A stretch of 64,000 bases of DNA, taken from positions 1 through 64,000 of the forward strand of contig CACDVH010000004.1 of the NCBI GenBank assembly GCA_902556205.1, in the 5' to 3' direction. Under the pieces are notes generated by a model. It did no database searches. It worked only from the letters and a program-made list of their open reading frames with translations, and was not told the DNA's origin. This document shows positions 31,229-41,078 of the stretch, in pieces. Position 1 is the stretch's first letter. The number at the start of each line of letters is the position of its first letter. The stretch is from an uncultured Gammaproteobacteria bacterium. GTDB taxonomy: Bacteria; Pseudomonadota; Gammaproteobacteria; PS1; Pseudothioglobaceae. The translations under genes were made by a program, and so were the position numbers.

Positions 31229-32493
31229 AAAATCTCCTGAAGATGCTGAATGATACCCTCAAGTTCGATTGATTGCTGAACTCCTTGGCCCTTTAAGGGC
31301 TTAAAACTCAAAACATTTTTAGCTAACTCTTCCTCTCCAAGTATCATGGCGTAGTCGGCTCCAGACTTGTTAGCTTTTTTCATTTGGCTTTTAAGGTTGC
31401 TCATGGTTATATCATTTGTAATAGTAATGTTTGGCATCGCTTCAAGGATTTGTCTTGAGAGCTTCATTGATTCACAATGAGCACTCTCGCCCATAGATAA
31501 AAAGTATAAATGAGGCCTATCTGAGATAAGTTCTTTGGATTTATCTTGAATGAGAAGGGCAATTCTCTCAAGACCCATAGCAAAACCAATAGCTGGGGTT
31601 GGGTTGCCTCCCATTTTTTCAACTAGGCCGTCATACCTCCCTCCTCCGCATATTGTCCCCTGAGAGCCAAGCTCATCTGATACCCATTCAAAAACAGTTT
31701 GATTGTAGTAGTCGAGCCCTCTTACGAGTTTTGGGTTAACCGTATATGGAATGTTAAGATGTTCTAGATAATTTTTTAAGGCTTCAAAGTGTTCTTTTGA
31801 CTCCTTATCAAGGTGATCAATCATTTTAGGTGCTTCAGAGATTAATGCTTCTAAATCCTTGTTCTTGCTATCCAAAATTCTTAATGGGTTTGTCTTTAGT
31901 CTTCTTGAGCTGTCCTCATCAAGCCTATCTTTATTGTCATTAAAGTATCTAGACAAGGTTTCTCGATATTGTGCTCGACTTGCTGTCGACCCAAGAGAGT
32001 TAATTTCAAGATGAGCATTGATTTTTAATGATTTCCAAAGGATGTCAGTGATAGAAATGAGTTCAGCATCAATTTTGGCGTCCGACGCTCCAAAAACTTC
32101 AGCACCGACCTGGTGAAATTGACGATATCTTCCCTTTTGGGGACGCTCATGCCTAAACATCGGGCCGCTATAAAAAACTTTTTGAATGCCTTCCCTCGGT
32201 AAGTTGTGTTCAATCATCATTCTGACCACACCGGCTGTTCCTTCAGGCCTCAGTGTCAAGGAGTCTCCATTGTTGTCCTTCCAGGTATACATTTCTTTTT
32301 CAACAATATCTGTAACCTCTCCAATTGCTCTAGAAAAGGTTTCAGTGCTCTCAACGTTTGGAGTTCGACAGTATTTATATCCATAAGAGAGAAGAAGATT
32401 ATTGATTGTGCTATCTAAAAAACTCCAGATTTGAGAATTTGCAGGTAGAAGATCATTCATACCACGGATAGCTTGAATTTTTTTTGACATCAA
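31225..32493 (-). CDS. hisS: Histidyl-tRNA synthetase
   Basis: IQAIRGMNDLLPANS, LRPEGTAGVVRM, GPMFRHERPQKGRYRQFHQ, LVRGLDYYNQTVFEW. Confidence 0.97.
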   Translation of the reverse strand: MMSKKIQAIRGMNDLLPANSQIWSFLDSTINNLLLSYGYKYCRTPNVESTETFSRAIGEVTDIVEKEMYTWKDNNGDSLTLRPEGTAGVVRMMIEHNLPREGIQKVFYSGPMFRHERPQKGRYRQFHQVGAEVFGASDAKIDAELISITDILWKSLKINAHLEINSLGSTASRAQYRETLSRYFNDNKDRLDEDSSRRLKTNPLRILDSKNKDLEALISEAPKMIDHLDKESKEHFEALKNYLEHLNIPYTVNPKLVRGLDYYNQTVFEWVSDELGSQGTICGGGRYDGLVEKMGGNPTPAIGFAMGLERIALLIQDKSKELISDRPHLYFLSMGESAHCESMKLSRQILEAMPNITITNDITMSNLKSQMKKANKSGADYAMILGEEELAKNVLSFKPLKGQGVQQSIELEGIIQHLQEIL

Positions 32494-32570
32494 TAGTCTC
32501 TATGTTCAGTTAAACTTATTTTACCAATTATATTTGATGATGAGCCCTCAGCAGCAACCAAGTTTTCACC

Positions 32571-33473
32571 TCATCTGTTTTTTATTCCACTTGGGACATG
32601 ACCTGTTGGAACGTATTGTGAGGCAGAGTCACAGTGCTGCTGCTGATCATCAAAAAAAATGTCTGCTGCAAATTGCCTTAAAAACACTCCTTTATCAAGC
32701 CCACCCAGAAAGAATGACTCATCAATACGAATACCCCACTCTCTCATCGTATGGATTACTCTTTTGTGTGATGGGGCAGACCTTGCGGTCACTAGGGCTG
32801 TCCTTATTGGATTGTCCTCCTCTGGGAAAGTGGACTGAATTTTTTGGAGTGACACCAAGAAAGACTTGAAAGGTCCAGCTTTAAGCTCAATTTTTTCAGA
32901 CAATACTTCGTTTTCATGAAAAGCCTCTAGTCCTTTCTCCTGGAAAATTCTCTCCGCTTCATCTGAGAAAATAACAGCATCACCATCGAAAGCTATTCTG
33001 AGCTGTGAAGGATGACTATTTTTGGATTTTGACTCCACGATGGATGCTGCTGCGTAGCCTGACTGCAGTGCTTTTTGTACATCGTTGTAGTTACTTGATA
33101 AGAATAAATCAGCCTCAAAAGCTCCAACGAAAGGATGAGTGCTCTCGCCACGAGTAAAAGCGGCTCTAGAAATATTGAGACCGTAATGCTCTATCGAGTT
33201 AAAAATTCTAAGACCAGTATCAGCACTGTTTCTTGACAGTAGAATGACATCGATCGGGGTTTTTTTACTGTTTAGCTTTAGTAATTTTTTTACTAAAGTA
33301 AATCCTACTCCGGGTTCTAAGATGACATGCTCATTCTCTTGTTGGTGACTTGCATATGCCTCGATACCCTCCTCTTTAAAAATTTTATGGGAGTGGTCGA
33401 GATCAAATAAAGCCCTTGAGGAGATTGCAATGACTAATTTACTGTTCTCTGATTTTATTGTCTTGCTTGCCAT
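32571..33473 (-). CDS. 5'-nucleotidase (cN-I like)
   Basis: LVIAISSRALFDLDHSHKIFKEEG, DVILLSRNSADTGLRIFNSIEHYGLNISRAAFTRGES, IAFDGDAVIFSDEAER. Confidence 0.85.
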   Translation of the reverse strand: MASKTIKSENSKLVIAISSRALFDLDHSHKIFKEEGIEAYASHQQENEHVILEPGVGFTLVKKLLKLNSKKTPIDVILLSRNSADTGLRIFNSIEHYGLNISRAAFTRGESTHPFVGAFEADLFLSSNYNDVQKALQSGYAAASIVESKSKNSHPSQLRIAFDGDAVIFSDEAERIFQEKGLEAFHENEVLSEKIELKAGPFKSFLVSLQKIQSTFPEEDNPIRTALVTARSAPSHKRVIHTMREWGIRIDESFFLGGLDKGVFLRQFAADIFFDDQQQHCDSASQYVPTGHVPSGIKNR

Positions 33474-33922
33474 TCTGCCCCATTGTACCTATCCAAGCAG
33501 TAGTCAAGCCATCTAAGCATGAAGACATTGAGTTCTAATTGGAATGATAAGTCGCTACAGTCATTGATTAATGGATGATAAGAATTAATCCTTGTCTCTT
33601 TACAAATTGAAACAACCTCCAAAAGCTTTGCATCAAAATAGATTTTGAATCGAATATCGGGTCTATTAATGACTCCTTGAGACGACTGAATTTTGTGTGT
33701 TAGAGTATAAGTGCCAGTATATTTAGATTTTTCGTGACAAATCAGATAGAGGTCATTGGAGGTTTTTTTGATTCCAACTAGATTGTCCTTGACCGATGGA
33801 AGTAGGGGGACTAGCCTTGATATTTTTTTAAAATTAAGTTCAAAAACCTCTGATAAACTGGAATAAGTTACTTTTTCTTTGTTGTAAATGAGTTTGGTCT
33901 GTATTTGATCATTCATCTTCAA
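33455..33922 (-). CDS. DUF1249 family protein
   Basis: 155 aa; basic, ends ...MLRWLDYCL; family recalled, not searched. Confidence 0.65.
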   Translation of the reverse strand: MKMNDQIQTKLIYNKEKVTYSSLSEVFELNFKKISRLVPLLPSVKDNLVGIKKTSNDLYLICHEKSKYTGTYTLTHKIQSSQGVINRPDIRFKIYFDAKLLEVVSICKETRINSYHPLINDCSDLSFQLELNVFMLRWLDYCLDRYNGAEWQARQ

Positions 33923-33979
33923 TCTAACATTTTAATTTCACGAGCGCGGTTCATATTAAATTCTAACTAAAATACTTGA

Positions 33980-35422
33980 TTAAAAATCACCCTGATCAAA
34001 ATTTGTCATATTGTTAATGTATGAGGCGTCCATTTGATCATCACTGACACCCTGGAATCTGTCTTCAAAGGCCAAATCCTCAAACCTTGAGTATTGGCCT
34101 ACAAAGGCGAGTTTAATATTGCCGGTCGCACCATTTCGATGCTTGGCTATTCTTAGATCAGCCTTTCCTATCTCTTCTGGGTTGGTATACGTATCATCAT
34201 GATATACCTCATCTCGATAAATGAAGCCGATAATATCGGCATCCTGCTCAATCGATCCAGACTCTCTTAAATCAGCCATCTGTGGGATTCTGCCTTTGCC
34301 AGTTTTAGCTCTAGATTCAACTCCTCGATTGAGCTGAGAAAGGGCAATAACGGGCACATTGATCTCTTTAGCAAGTGACTTGAGGGATCGAGATATTTCT
34401 GAAATTTCTTGAACACGATTTTCTGACTTGCCGTGCACTGTCATGAGTTGAAGATAGTCGACCATGATAAGGCCTAGGTCTGGATATCTTCTTTTAAGCC
34501 TTCTACATTTGGCTCTAATTTCTGTTGGTGTGATTGAGGGGGTTTCGTCAATCAAAATTGTGTTTTCTTCAAATGCTCTGACGGCATGGTTGAAACTATT
34601 CCAATCAATTTCTGACATGTCACCATCTCGCAATTTGCTGGAGTCGATTCTTCCAAAGGATGAGATCATTCTAATCACTAATTGCTCAGTCGGCATCTCT
34701 AAACTAAATACCGCAACAGGAGTTGAATTGTGGATTGCTACATGTTCAACAATATTCATCGAAAGTGCAGTTTTGCCCATACTAGGTCTGCCAGCGATAA
34801 TAATCAAGTCACCATTTTGAAGTCCTGACGTGAGTTTATCGAACTCAGAAAAGCCAGTTTCTGCACCCTTGTAGCCCTTTAATTCTTGCATCTCATGAAC
34901 ACGATTAACGACATCTTTAATGATGTCTTTGACGTTTGTGATTTCTTGCTTGTTTCGACTCACCTGTTCAGCTATCTCAAATATTTTTCTCTCTGAAAGG
35001 TCGAGAAGGTCATTCACCTCAATGTCTTTGGGATTAAAGGCGGTATCAGCAAGTTCTTTACCAATTTTTGTTAGTTGCCTGTAGATTGAGAGCTCGCGAA
35101 CATGTTTTGCATAAGCCTCAATATTTGATACGCTTGGGGTGTTCTCAGCTATCTGAGCAAGGTAAGCAAAGCCTCCAATCGATTCTTCGTCATGAGACTT
35201 TATGACTTGCTCTTTTACTGTAAGAATATCAGCTGGTTTGTCATGCTCTAATAGAGTCACAATTGCATCATAAATGATGCGATGTGAGGTTTGATAAAAG
35301 TCATCAGATCCAAGAATATTAACGACACTATCCCAAGAATCATTGTGAAGCAATAACCCGCCAAGAACAGACTGCTCTGAGTCCACTGAGTTAGGTGGTA
35401 TTTTTGCGTTATCAATATCCAT
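33980..35422 (-). CDS. dnaB: Replicative DNA helicase DnaB
   Basis: IPPNSVDSEQSVLGGLLL, IIAGRPSMGKTALSMNI, uninterrupted (no intein). Confidence 0.97.
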   Translation of the reverse strand: MDIDNAKIPPNSVDSEQSVLGGLLLHNDSWDSVVNILGSDDFYQTSHRIIYDAIVTLLEHDKPADILTVKEQVIKSHDEESIGGFAYLAQIAENTPSVSNIEAYAKHVRELSIYRQLTKIGKELADTAFNPKDIEVNDLLDLSERKIFEIAEQVSRNKQEITNVKDIIKDVVNRVHEMQELKGYKGAETGFSEFDKLTSGLQNGDLIIIAGRPSMGKTALSMNIVEHVAIHNSTPVAVFSLEMPTEQLVIRMISSFGRIDSSKLRDGDMSEIDWNSFNHAVRAFEENTILIDETPSITPTEIRAKCRRLKRRYPDLGLIMVDYLQLMTVHGKSENRVQEISEISRSLKSLAKEINVPVIALSQLNRGVESRAKTGKGRIPQMADLRESGSIEQDADIIGFIYRDEVYHDDTYTNPEEIGKADLRIAKHRNGATGNIKLAFVGQYSRFEDLAFEDRFQGVSDDQMDASYINNMTNFDQGDF

Positions 35423-35441
35423 TACTATGAATTAGAAAAAT

Positions 35442-35466
35442 AAAAAGCCCTCGACGAGGGCTTTTT
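35442..35466 (-). terminator. Rho-independent terminator of the rpsF-rpsR-rplI transcript (upstream of dnaB)
   Basis: AAAAAGCCCTC-GAC-GAGGGCTTTTT perfect 11-bp stem with U-tract. Confidence 0.88.
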
Positions 35467-35497
35467 ATTTTAACTCAGATAACTGAATTGGATTGGG

Positions 35498-35953
35498 TTA
35501 TTCTGTATCAGTAGCAGCAATAACGATAACCTTAACTGGAACTACAACCTCTGCATAAAGAGAAACTGTAATTTCATACTCACCAGTGTTTCTAATGGCT
35601 TCAGGCATGTTGATATCTCTTTTTTCAACTTCGAAACCTTGCTCCAAAAGATTTTCAGCAATGTCTGCAGGGCTGACGGATCCATAAAGCTTTCCTTCTT
35701 CACCCGCGTTTGCAGAAATTGTGCAGACAACATCTTTCATTGCAGTCTCTTGATTCTGCGCATCTGATAAAGCCGCAGCTTCTTTGGCCTCTAGCTCAGC
35801 TCGAAGCGTTTCAAAAACAGCCATGTTAGCTTTGTTTGCAGGTTTAGCTTTTCCTTGAGGGATAAGGTAATTACGAGCATATCCAGACTTAACGTTTGCA
35901 ATATCACCAAGGTTACCTAGTTTTTCATTTTTTTCTAACAAAATTACTTGCAT
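35498..35953 (-). CDS. rplI: 50S ribosomal protein L9
   Basis: MQVILLEKNEKLGNLGDIANVKSGYARNYLIPQGKA. Confidence 0.97.
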   Translation of the reverse strand: MQVILLEKNEKLGNLGDIANVKSGYARNYLIPQGKAKPANKANMAVFETLRAELEAKEAAALSDAQNQETAMKDVVCTISANAGEEGKLYGSVSPADIAENLLEQGFEVEKRDINMPEAIRNTGEYEITVSLYAEVVVPVKVIVIAATDTE

Positions 35954-35961
35954 AGGACCTC

Positions 35962-36219
35962 CTATTTTTTATGTTTATCAGTGTATGGAATCAGCGCCAA
36001 AAATCTGGCTCTCTTGATTGCAGTGGTCAATTGTCTTTGAAACTTTGCAGAAGTTCCAGTAATCCTTGAAGGGGTAATTTTCCCACTATCATCAATATTT
36101 TTTAGAAGTATATCCACATCCTTGTAATCAATCTCTTTAAAACCTGCTTTGGTAAAGCGACAAAAGCGATTAATGGGAATTTGGAACTTACGTCTTTTAG
36201 TTACTTGTTTTTTAGCCAT
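35962..36219 (-). CDS. rpsR: 30S ribosomal protein S18
   Basis: 85 aa, [34 protein letters not shown]. Confidence 0.97.
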   Translation of the reverse strand: MAKKQVTKRRKFQIPINRFCRFTKAGFKEIDYKDVDILLKNIDDSGKITPSRITGTSAKFQRQLTTAIKRARFLALIPYTDKHKK

Positions 36220-36228
36220 TACTTCCTC

Positions 36229-36612
36229 CTATTTCTGATCAGAGCCTTGAACCGAAGCTTTCTCTTTGCCTTGGTCTTTGACTTTTTCTTTGTCAGTTTC
36301 CGTGACCATTATTGATGGTTCAGTGATAGCTTCTTTCTTAGAAATGATTAAGTTTCGAAGAATAGCGTCATTGAAACGGAAGTTATAGTTTAATTTGTCG
36401 AGTGTTTCTTTATCACACTCGATATTCATCATTAAATAATGAGCTTTATAAATCTTGTTGATTGGGTAGGCTAGGTGTTTACGACCCCAGTCCTCGTCTC
36501 TATGAACAATACCACCACCCGAGGTGATCAGTTCTTTATATTTTTCAATCATTGTTGTCACCTGAGAACTTTGATCAGGATGAACAATGAGTGTGACCTC
36601 ATAATGTCTCAT
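36229..36612 (-). CDS. rpsF: 30S ribosomal protein S6
   Basis: [29 protein letters not shown]. Confidence 0.96.
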   Translation of the reverse strand: MRHYEVTLIVHPDQSSQVTTMIEKYKELITSGGGIVHRDEDWGRKHLAYPINKIYKAHYLMMNIECDKETLDKLNYNFRFNDAILRNLIISKKEAITEPSIMVTETDKEKVKDQGKEKASVQGSDQK

Positions 36613-36631
36613 CTACATCTCCTTATGGATT

Positions 36632-36662
36632 AAAAAAGCTTGCCAACATGTGCCGGTCAAGC
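36632..36662 (-). promoter_or_regulatory. Hairpin plus U-tract in rpsF leader; candidate S6:S18 autoregulatory element/attenuator
   Basis: minus strand GCTTGACCGGCACATGTTGGCAAGC followed by TTTTTT, just upstream of rpsF. Confidence 0.45.
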
Positions 36663-36756
36663 AAGGAATTGGGTATTTTATACTAGTTACTCTCCATTTA
36701 TTAATTAATTACTGTTCTTATCGCATTATGCCCAGCATTAATATAAACTTGAACTT

Positions 36757-37431
36757 ATGATAACTAATCTTGAAATCTGCATAGACAGCTGCTTTGGAAT
36801 TGATGCGGCTGTTGAGGGAGGTGCTGACCGAATTGAACTCTGCAGTTCATTAAAGTTCGGCGGATTAACCCCATCATTAGATGTTTTAAAACTTGCCTCA
36901 GAGTGCGACATTCCATCAAGATCAATGATCAGGCCTAGAAAAGGCAACTTTATTTATTCTTCTGAAGAATTAAAACAAATGCAAGGTGATATCGATATGG
37001 TTCGATCTTTCAATATTGAGGGTGTTGTGTTTGGCGCGACATTACCTAATGGTAGTCTTGATCAAGATCTTTTAGAAAAATTAATTTCTAATTCTAATAA
37101 TTTAAAAAAAACCCTTCATAGAGCTGTAGATACAATGCATAAAACAATTGAATCTGTTCAGGTGGGCATTGAGCTAGGTTTTGATACTATTTTGTCATCA
37201 GGAGGAGAGAAGAGCGCTTTTGAGGGATTATCAGTTTTGTCTGACATGAAATTGCTAGCGTCTGGAAAAATTGAAGTGATGCCAGGATCAGGAATCAACT
37301 CTATAACTGCTAAAAAAATACTCAATAGCCATCACTTTGATTGGATCCATTCATCCTGCTCTATTCAAAAAAATGCTGATAGATATACTGATGTTGAGTC
37401 TATAAAGAGTCTTAAAAATGCGATTAGTTAG
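36757..37431 (+). CDS. cutC: CutC family protein
   Basis: LEICIDSCFGIDAAVEGGADRIELCSSLKFGGLTPS; MIRPRKGNFIYS; TLHRAVD. Confidence 0.93.
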   Translation: MITNLEICIDSCFGIDAAVEGGADRIELCSSLKFGGLTPSLDVLKLASECDIPSRSMIRPRKGNFIYSSEELKQMQGDIDMVRSFNIEGVVFGATLPNGSLDQDLLEKLISNSNNLKKTLHRAVDTMHKTIESVQVGIELGFDTILSSGGEKSAFEGLSVLSDMKLLASGKIEVMPGSGINSITAKKILNSHHFDWIHSSCSIQKNADRYTDVESIKSLKNAIS

Positions 37432-38086
37432 CAAAAGGTACTTAAAGAGTTTAGCCATTCTTTTATTACTCCTTTTGACTTTTTATATTTTTCAATTAAA
37501 TAGCAAAGTTAAGGCTGAATTTTCAAATCCACTAAAGCCTCTAAAAAATGTTACTCAGATTCAGTATTCGCTTGACAATTATCCAAAAGATTTAATTAAT
37601 ATGTTGCTTCTGGTTGAGGATCAATCTTTTTACTCACATTATGGCGTCGACTTTAAAGAGATCGCTAGAGTTCTCTATGGTTATTTGTTTGAGGATAAAG
37701 CATTAAGAGGAGCCAGTACCATCTCTCAGCAGCTGATTAAAAACTCTTTATTATCAAGAGAAAAAACCTTATCCAGAAAATCAGAAGAAGCCCTGATGGC
37801 AATTCTTTTGGAGGTGTCTTTTGAGAAAGATTTAATTCTTGAGAGGTATATGAATACGGTATATTTAGCTCAAAAAGGGGATGAAGCTTTCCATGGCTTT
37901 GCAAGTGGAAGTCTTTTTTACTTTAATAAAAATGTTGAAGATTTGAGTTTAGAGGAAATGGCAACCCTTGTTGCTTTATTGAAAGGACCTTCATACTATA
38001 ACCCGGATAACTTTCCTGAGAGACTTAATAAACGCATCAACATGATTTTGTCGATGAATAATAAATACAAGAGAATTATAAATTGA
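37418..38086 (+). CDS. GT51 biosynthetic peptidoglycan transglycosylase (monofunctional)
   Basis: EDQSFYSHYGVDFKEIARVL, GASTISQQLIKN, ILERYMNTVYLAQKGDEAFHGFASGSLFYF. Confidence 0.85.
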   Translation: MRLVSKRYLKSLAILLLLLLTFYIFQLNSKVKAEFSNPLKPLKNVTQIQYSLDNYPKDLINMLLLVEDQSFYSHYGVDFKEIARVLYGYLFEDKALRGASTISQQLIKNSLLSREKTLSRKSEEALMAILLEVSFEKDLILERYMNTVYLAQKGDEAFHGFASGSLFYFNKNVEDLSLEEMATLVALLKGPSYYNPDNFPERLNKRINMILSMNNKYKRIIN

Positions 38087-38739
38087 ATATATTAGCGATA
38101 GATACATGCACAGAAATAGCATCCGTCACATTGTCAAATTCTGGAGATACTTTTAGTAGAGAGTTGTCTGGTATTGATAAAACCTCTGGACATATTTTAA
38201 AGCTTTGTGATGAGGTGTTTGAAGAGTCACAATTGCAACTCAGAGAGGTTGATTTAATTTCATATTCTCAGGGTCCTGGCTCATTTACTGGGGTTAGAAT
38301 GTGTATTGGCGTAGTTCAAGGATTATCTTTGTCAATGGAGATTCCTACCATGGGTTTTACAACATTAGAACTGGTTGGGTTTGGCGCGTCACAAATTCTA
38401 AAATCAAACAAAATAGCTATTGCATTAGATGCCAGAATGGGCGAGGTTTATTGGGCAACTTTTGTTGATGGGTTGGTAGGTAATATGAAAATATGTTGCC
38501 CTGAAGAAGCTGATCATTTAGATCCTAGTTTTGTTGGGGTTGGAAGTGGCTGGAGAGCGTACAGTGAAAAATTAAAACTCGCATCGAATATTACTGATAT
38601 TGATCTAACAATCAAACCAGAATCGTCAGTACTAATAGAATTATCACTTAGGGCAATGAATACTGGTCTAAAGGGAACTTTGGAACTTCCAAAGCCTATC
38701 TATTTACGAAACAATGTGGCCAAAAAATCATTAAAATAA
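38083..38739 (+). CDS. tsaB: tRNA threonylcarbamoyladenosine biosynthesis protein TsaB
   Basis: MNILAIDTCTEIASVTL, GPGSFTGVRMCIGVVQGLSL. Confidence 0.95.
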   Translation: MNILAIDTCTEIASVTLSNSGDTFSRELSGIDKTSGHILKLCDEVFEESQLQLREVDLISYSQGPGSFTGVRMCIGVVQGLSLSMEIPTMGFTTLELVGFGASQILKSNKIAIALDARMGEVYWATFVDGLVGNMKICCPEEADHLDPSFVGVGSGWRAYSEKLKLASNITDIDLTIKPESSVLIELSLRAMNTGLKGTLELPKPIYLRNNVAKKSLK

Positions 38740-38765
38740 GTCCTTTTTTGTAACTGCATATATTT

Positions 38766-39503
38766 ATGTGGAAATGGATTCAAAGGCAGGCCTCCCCAAA
38801 GGTTTTTTATCAGACTTGCAATAGACTAGTTCCTTGGTTTTTTTGGCCTTTTATAACTTTACTAATAGTTGGTTTATATTGGTCTCTAGTTATCTCGCCT
38901 GCGGATTACCAACAGGGTGATGGCTATAGAATAATTTTTATTCATGTTCCAAGCGCCATACTTTCAATGATGGTTTATGCTGTGATGGCGATTGCTGGCA
39001 GTATTGGACTTATTTGGCAGATTAAGATGGCTGAGGTAGTTGCAAAAGTTTCAGCGCCAATTGGAGCTGGATTTACAGTTATTGCTTTGGCGACTGGTGC
39101 AATATGGGGCAAACCTATGTGGGGCGCATGGTGGGTGTGGGATGCAAGGCTGACCTCGGAACTTGTTTTGCTATTTTTATACTTGGCCTATATGTCCTTG
39201 AACAGTGCATTTGATAATCCTAGAACAGCGGCTAAATCAAGCTCAATTCTTGCTATCGTTGGCCTCATTAATCTGCCCATAATTCATTATTCTGTGAAAT
39301 GGTGGAATACACTTCACCAAGGTTATTCTGTTGGTACTGGTGGCATCAAAGATCCTAATATGCAGATTGCATTAGCCCTTATGTTTGTGGCATCAATTTT
39401 ACTTTATGCGCTATTGGTCTCAATCAAGGCAAGAACCGAGGTGCTCATTCGTGAGCAAAACTCTCGATGGGTTGAAGAGGAAGTAAGGAGTTTAATGTCA
39501 TGA
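38766..39503 (+). CDS. ccmC: Heme exporter CcmC
   Basis: WWVWDARLTSELVLLFLYLAYMSL tryptophan-rich motif, IIFIHVPSAILSMMVY. Confidence 0.95.
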   Translation: MWKWIQRQASPKVFYQTCNRLVPWFFWPFITLLIVGLYWSLVISPADYQQGDGYRIIFIHVPSAILSMMVYAVMAIAGSIGLIWQIKMAEVVAKVSAPIGAGFTVIALATGAIWGKPMWGAWWVWDARLTSELVLLFLYLAYMSLNSAFDNPRTAAKSSSILAIVGLINLPIIHYSVKWWNTLHQGYSVGTGGIKDPNMQIALALMFVASILLYALLVSIKARTEVLIREQNSRWVEEEVRSLMS

Positions 39504-39670
39504 CTATGGTAGAGTTTTTTTCTTTTCTTCCCTATGGTAAATATGCATTCTATGTATGGCTTGCTTATGGCGTTTCTGCATTAACAATCATTACTCTTTT
39601 TGCTACTGCAAGGCGTAATCACTTAAATACTTTATCGTCTCTATCAAATAAATATTCAAGAATTAAATGA
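39500..39670 (+). CDS. ccmD: Heme exporter protein CcmD (56 aa, missed by ORF track)
   Basis: MTMVEFFSFLPYGKYAFYVWLAYGVSALTIITLFATARRNHLNTLSSLSNKYSRIK; ATGA overlaps with ccmC and ccmE. Confidence 0.85.
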   Translation: MTMVEFFSFLPYGKYAFYVWLAYGVSALTIITLFATARRNHLNTLSSLSNKYSRIK

Positions 39671-40113
39671 CAAAAAGACATAATCGAATGATGCTAGTTG
39701 GGCTTCTTGTGTCTGGAGTTTTTTTGGCTGGATATTTAGGAATCAAAGCTTTTAGTGAAAACTTATTATATTTCTATACACCCTCAGATATTATGACTGG
39801 AAAAGCCCCTAAAGATAAAAGTTTTAGAGTTGGAGGTCTAGTTGAGGATGGGAGTGTAGAGAGGGATGGGATGCTCGTCAAATTTTCTGTAACTGATAAC
39901 TTAGAAACAATTGAGGTCTCTTATGAGGGCATATTGCCTGATCTTTTTAGAGAAGGGCAAGGTGTTGTTGCTTCAGGTTCACTTATCAATAAATGCGTCA
40001 GGTGGACCTGTATTAATACCTTTAATGCAACTCAAGTTCTAGCAAAGCATGATGAGAACTACATGCCACCTGAGGTTGCAGCAGCACTCGAATCCTTAGA
40101 GGCAAAAGAATGA
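39667..40113 (+). CDS. ccmE: Cytochrome c maturation heme chaperone CcmE
   Basis: FRVGGLVEDGSVERDGMLVKFSVTDN, HDENYMPPEV (heme-binding His). Confidence 0.95.
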   Translation: MTKRHNRMMLVGLLVSGVFLAGYLGIKAFSENLLYFYTPSDIMTGKAPKDKSFRVGGLVEDGSVERDGMLVKFSVTDNLETIEVSYEGILPDLFREGQGVVASGSLINKCVRWTCINTFNATQVLAKHDENYMPPEVAAALESLEAKE

Positions 40114-40631
40114 ACAAGATAGTGCCTCTATTAGTTTTTTTGGTGATTGGTATTTTTTTATTTTTAAGTTTAAATTCTAACCCAAATAAGCTCCCTTCAC
40201 CCCTAGTTGGTAAGATTGTTCCAGAAATTGAAGGTGCTGATTTTTATACCAATGAAGCTGTTAAATTAAATAATCTTACTGGCGGTCAGCTTTCACTTAT
40301 TAACGTATGGGCTTCATGGTGCATAACCTGTAGAAAAGAGCATCAGATGATTATGAATATTGCAAAAAATAACGATCTGAAGCTGATTGGGATTAATTAC
40401 AAAGACACTAGAAATGAGGGTGAGAATTATCTTAAGGTTATGGGAAATCCTTTCGATGAGATAATTTTTGATCCGAAAGGCCAAGTTGGAATGGAGCTTG
40501 GAGTTTATGCAACGCCAGAAACGTTTCTGATTAATAGAGAGGGCTTAATCATTCATAAGCATATTGGTGAGATTACTGAGAAAGATTGGATTGAAAATTT
40601 TTTGCCTCACTTAGATGCAACTGAAAGCTAA
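40110..40631 (+). CDS. ccmG: Thiol:disulfide interchange protein CcmG/DsbE
   Basis: LINVWASWCITCRKEHQMI (CxxC), GVYATPETFLINREG. Confidence 0.92.
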   Translation: MNKIVPLLVFLVIGIFLFLSLNSNPNKLPSPLVGKIVPEIEGADFYTNEAVKLNNLTGGQLSLINVWASWCITCRKEHQMIMNIAKNNDLKLIGINYKDTRNEGENYLKVMGNPFDEIIFDPKGQVGMELGVYATPETFLINREGLIIHKHIGEITEKDWIENFLPHLDATES

Positions 40632-40684
40632 TTTTTTAATAGATTTTAGGCATTAATTTTTTCATTAAATTCCTTTAATGTGCA

Positions 40685-40712
40685 TTGACATAGGGGTTTA
40701 TAAATGGATAAT
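40685..40712 (+). promoter_or_regulatory. Candidate sigma70 promoter of HU gene
   Basis: -35 TTGACA (40685-40690), 16-bp spacer, -10 GATAAT (40707-40712). Confidence 0.5.
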
Positions 40713-40783
40713 CAGATTTGATACTAAGAATTAATTCTTCTAGTTTCCAAATAAATTCTTTTTAAATTTAAGGAGTTAATATA

Positions 40784-41056
40784 ATGAATAAATCAGATTT
40801 AGTTTCAGCAATTGCTGATAACTCAGGTCTCTCTAAAGCAGATGCTGCTCGCGCTTTAGAAGCAACAACTAGTGCTATCTCTGGTGCACTAGCAAGTGGC
40901 AACTCAGTAGCCATTTCAGGTTTTGGTAGTTTTTTGGTTAGAGCACGTGCTGCGCGCACCGGTCGCAACCCTCAAACAGGTGCTGCTATTCAAATTTCAG
41001 CATCAAATGTACCTGCTTTTAAGGCAGGAAAATTATTAAAGGAATCTGTTAACTAA
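40784..41056 (+). CDS. HU-family DNA-binding protein
   Basis: MNKSDLVSAIADNSGLSKADAARALEATTSAI, GRNPQTGAAIQI. Confidence 0.95.
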   Translation: MNKSDLVSAIADNSGLSKADAARALEATTSAISGALASGNSVAISGFGSFLVRARAARTGRNPQTGAAIQISASNVPAFKAGKLLKESVN

Positions 41057-41078
41057 ATAGATTTTTTGTTAGTATAAT

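Noticed and set aside
32534-32869. 111-aa plus-strand ORF over the 3' part of the 5'-nucleotidase gene
   Set aside because: Antisense to a well-supported conserved CDS; no family resemblance.
33980-35422. Intein in DnaB
   Set aside because: Protein is normal length with continuous Walker A region (GRPSMGKTALSMNI).
41071-41078. TATAAT just before the HU terminator as a tRNA promoter
   Set aside because: No matching -35 at 16-18 bp, and transcription would run straight into the terminator hairpin.
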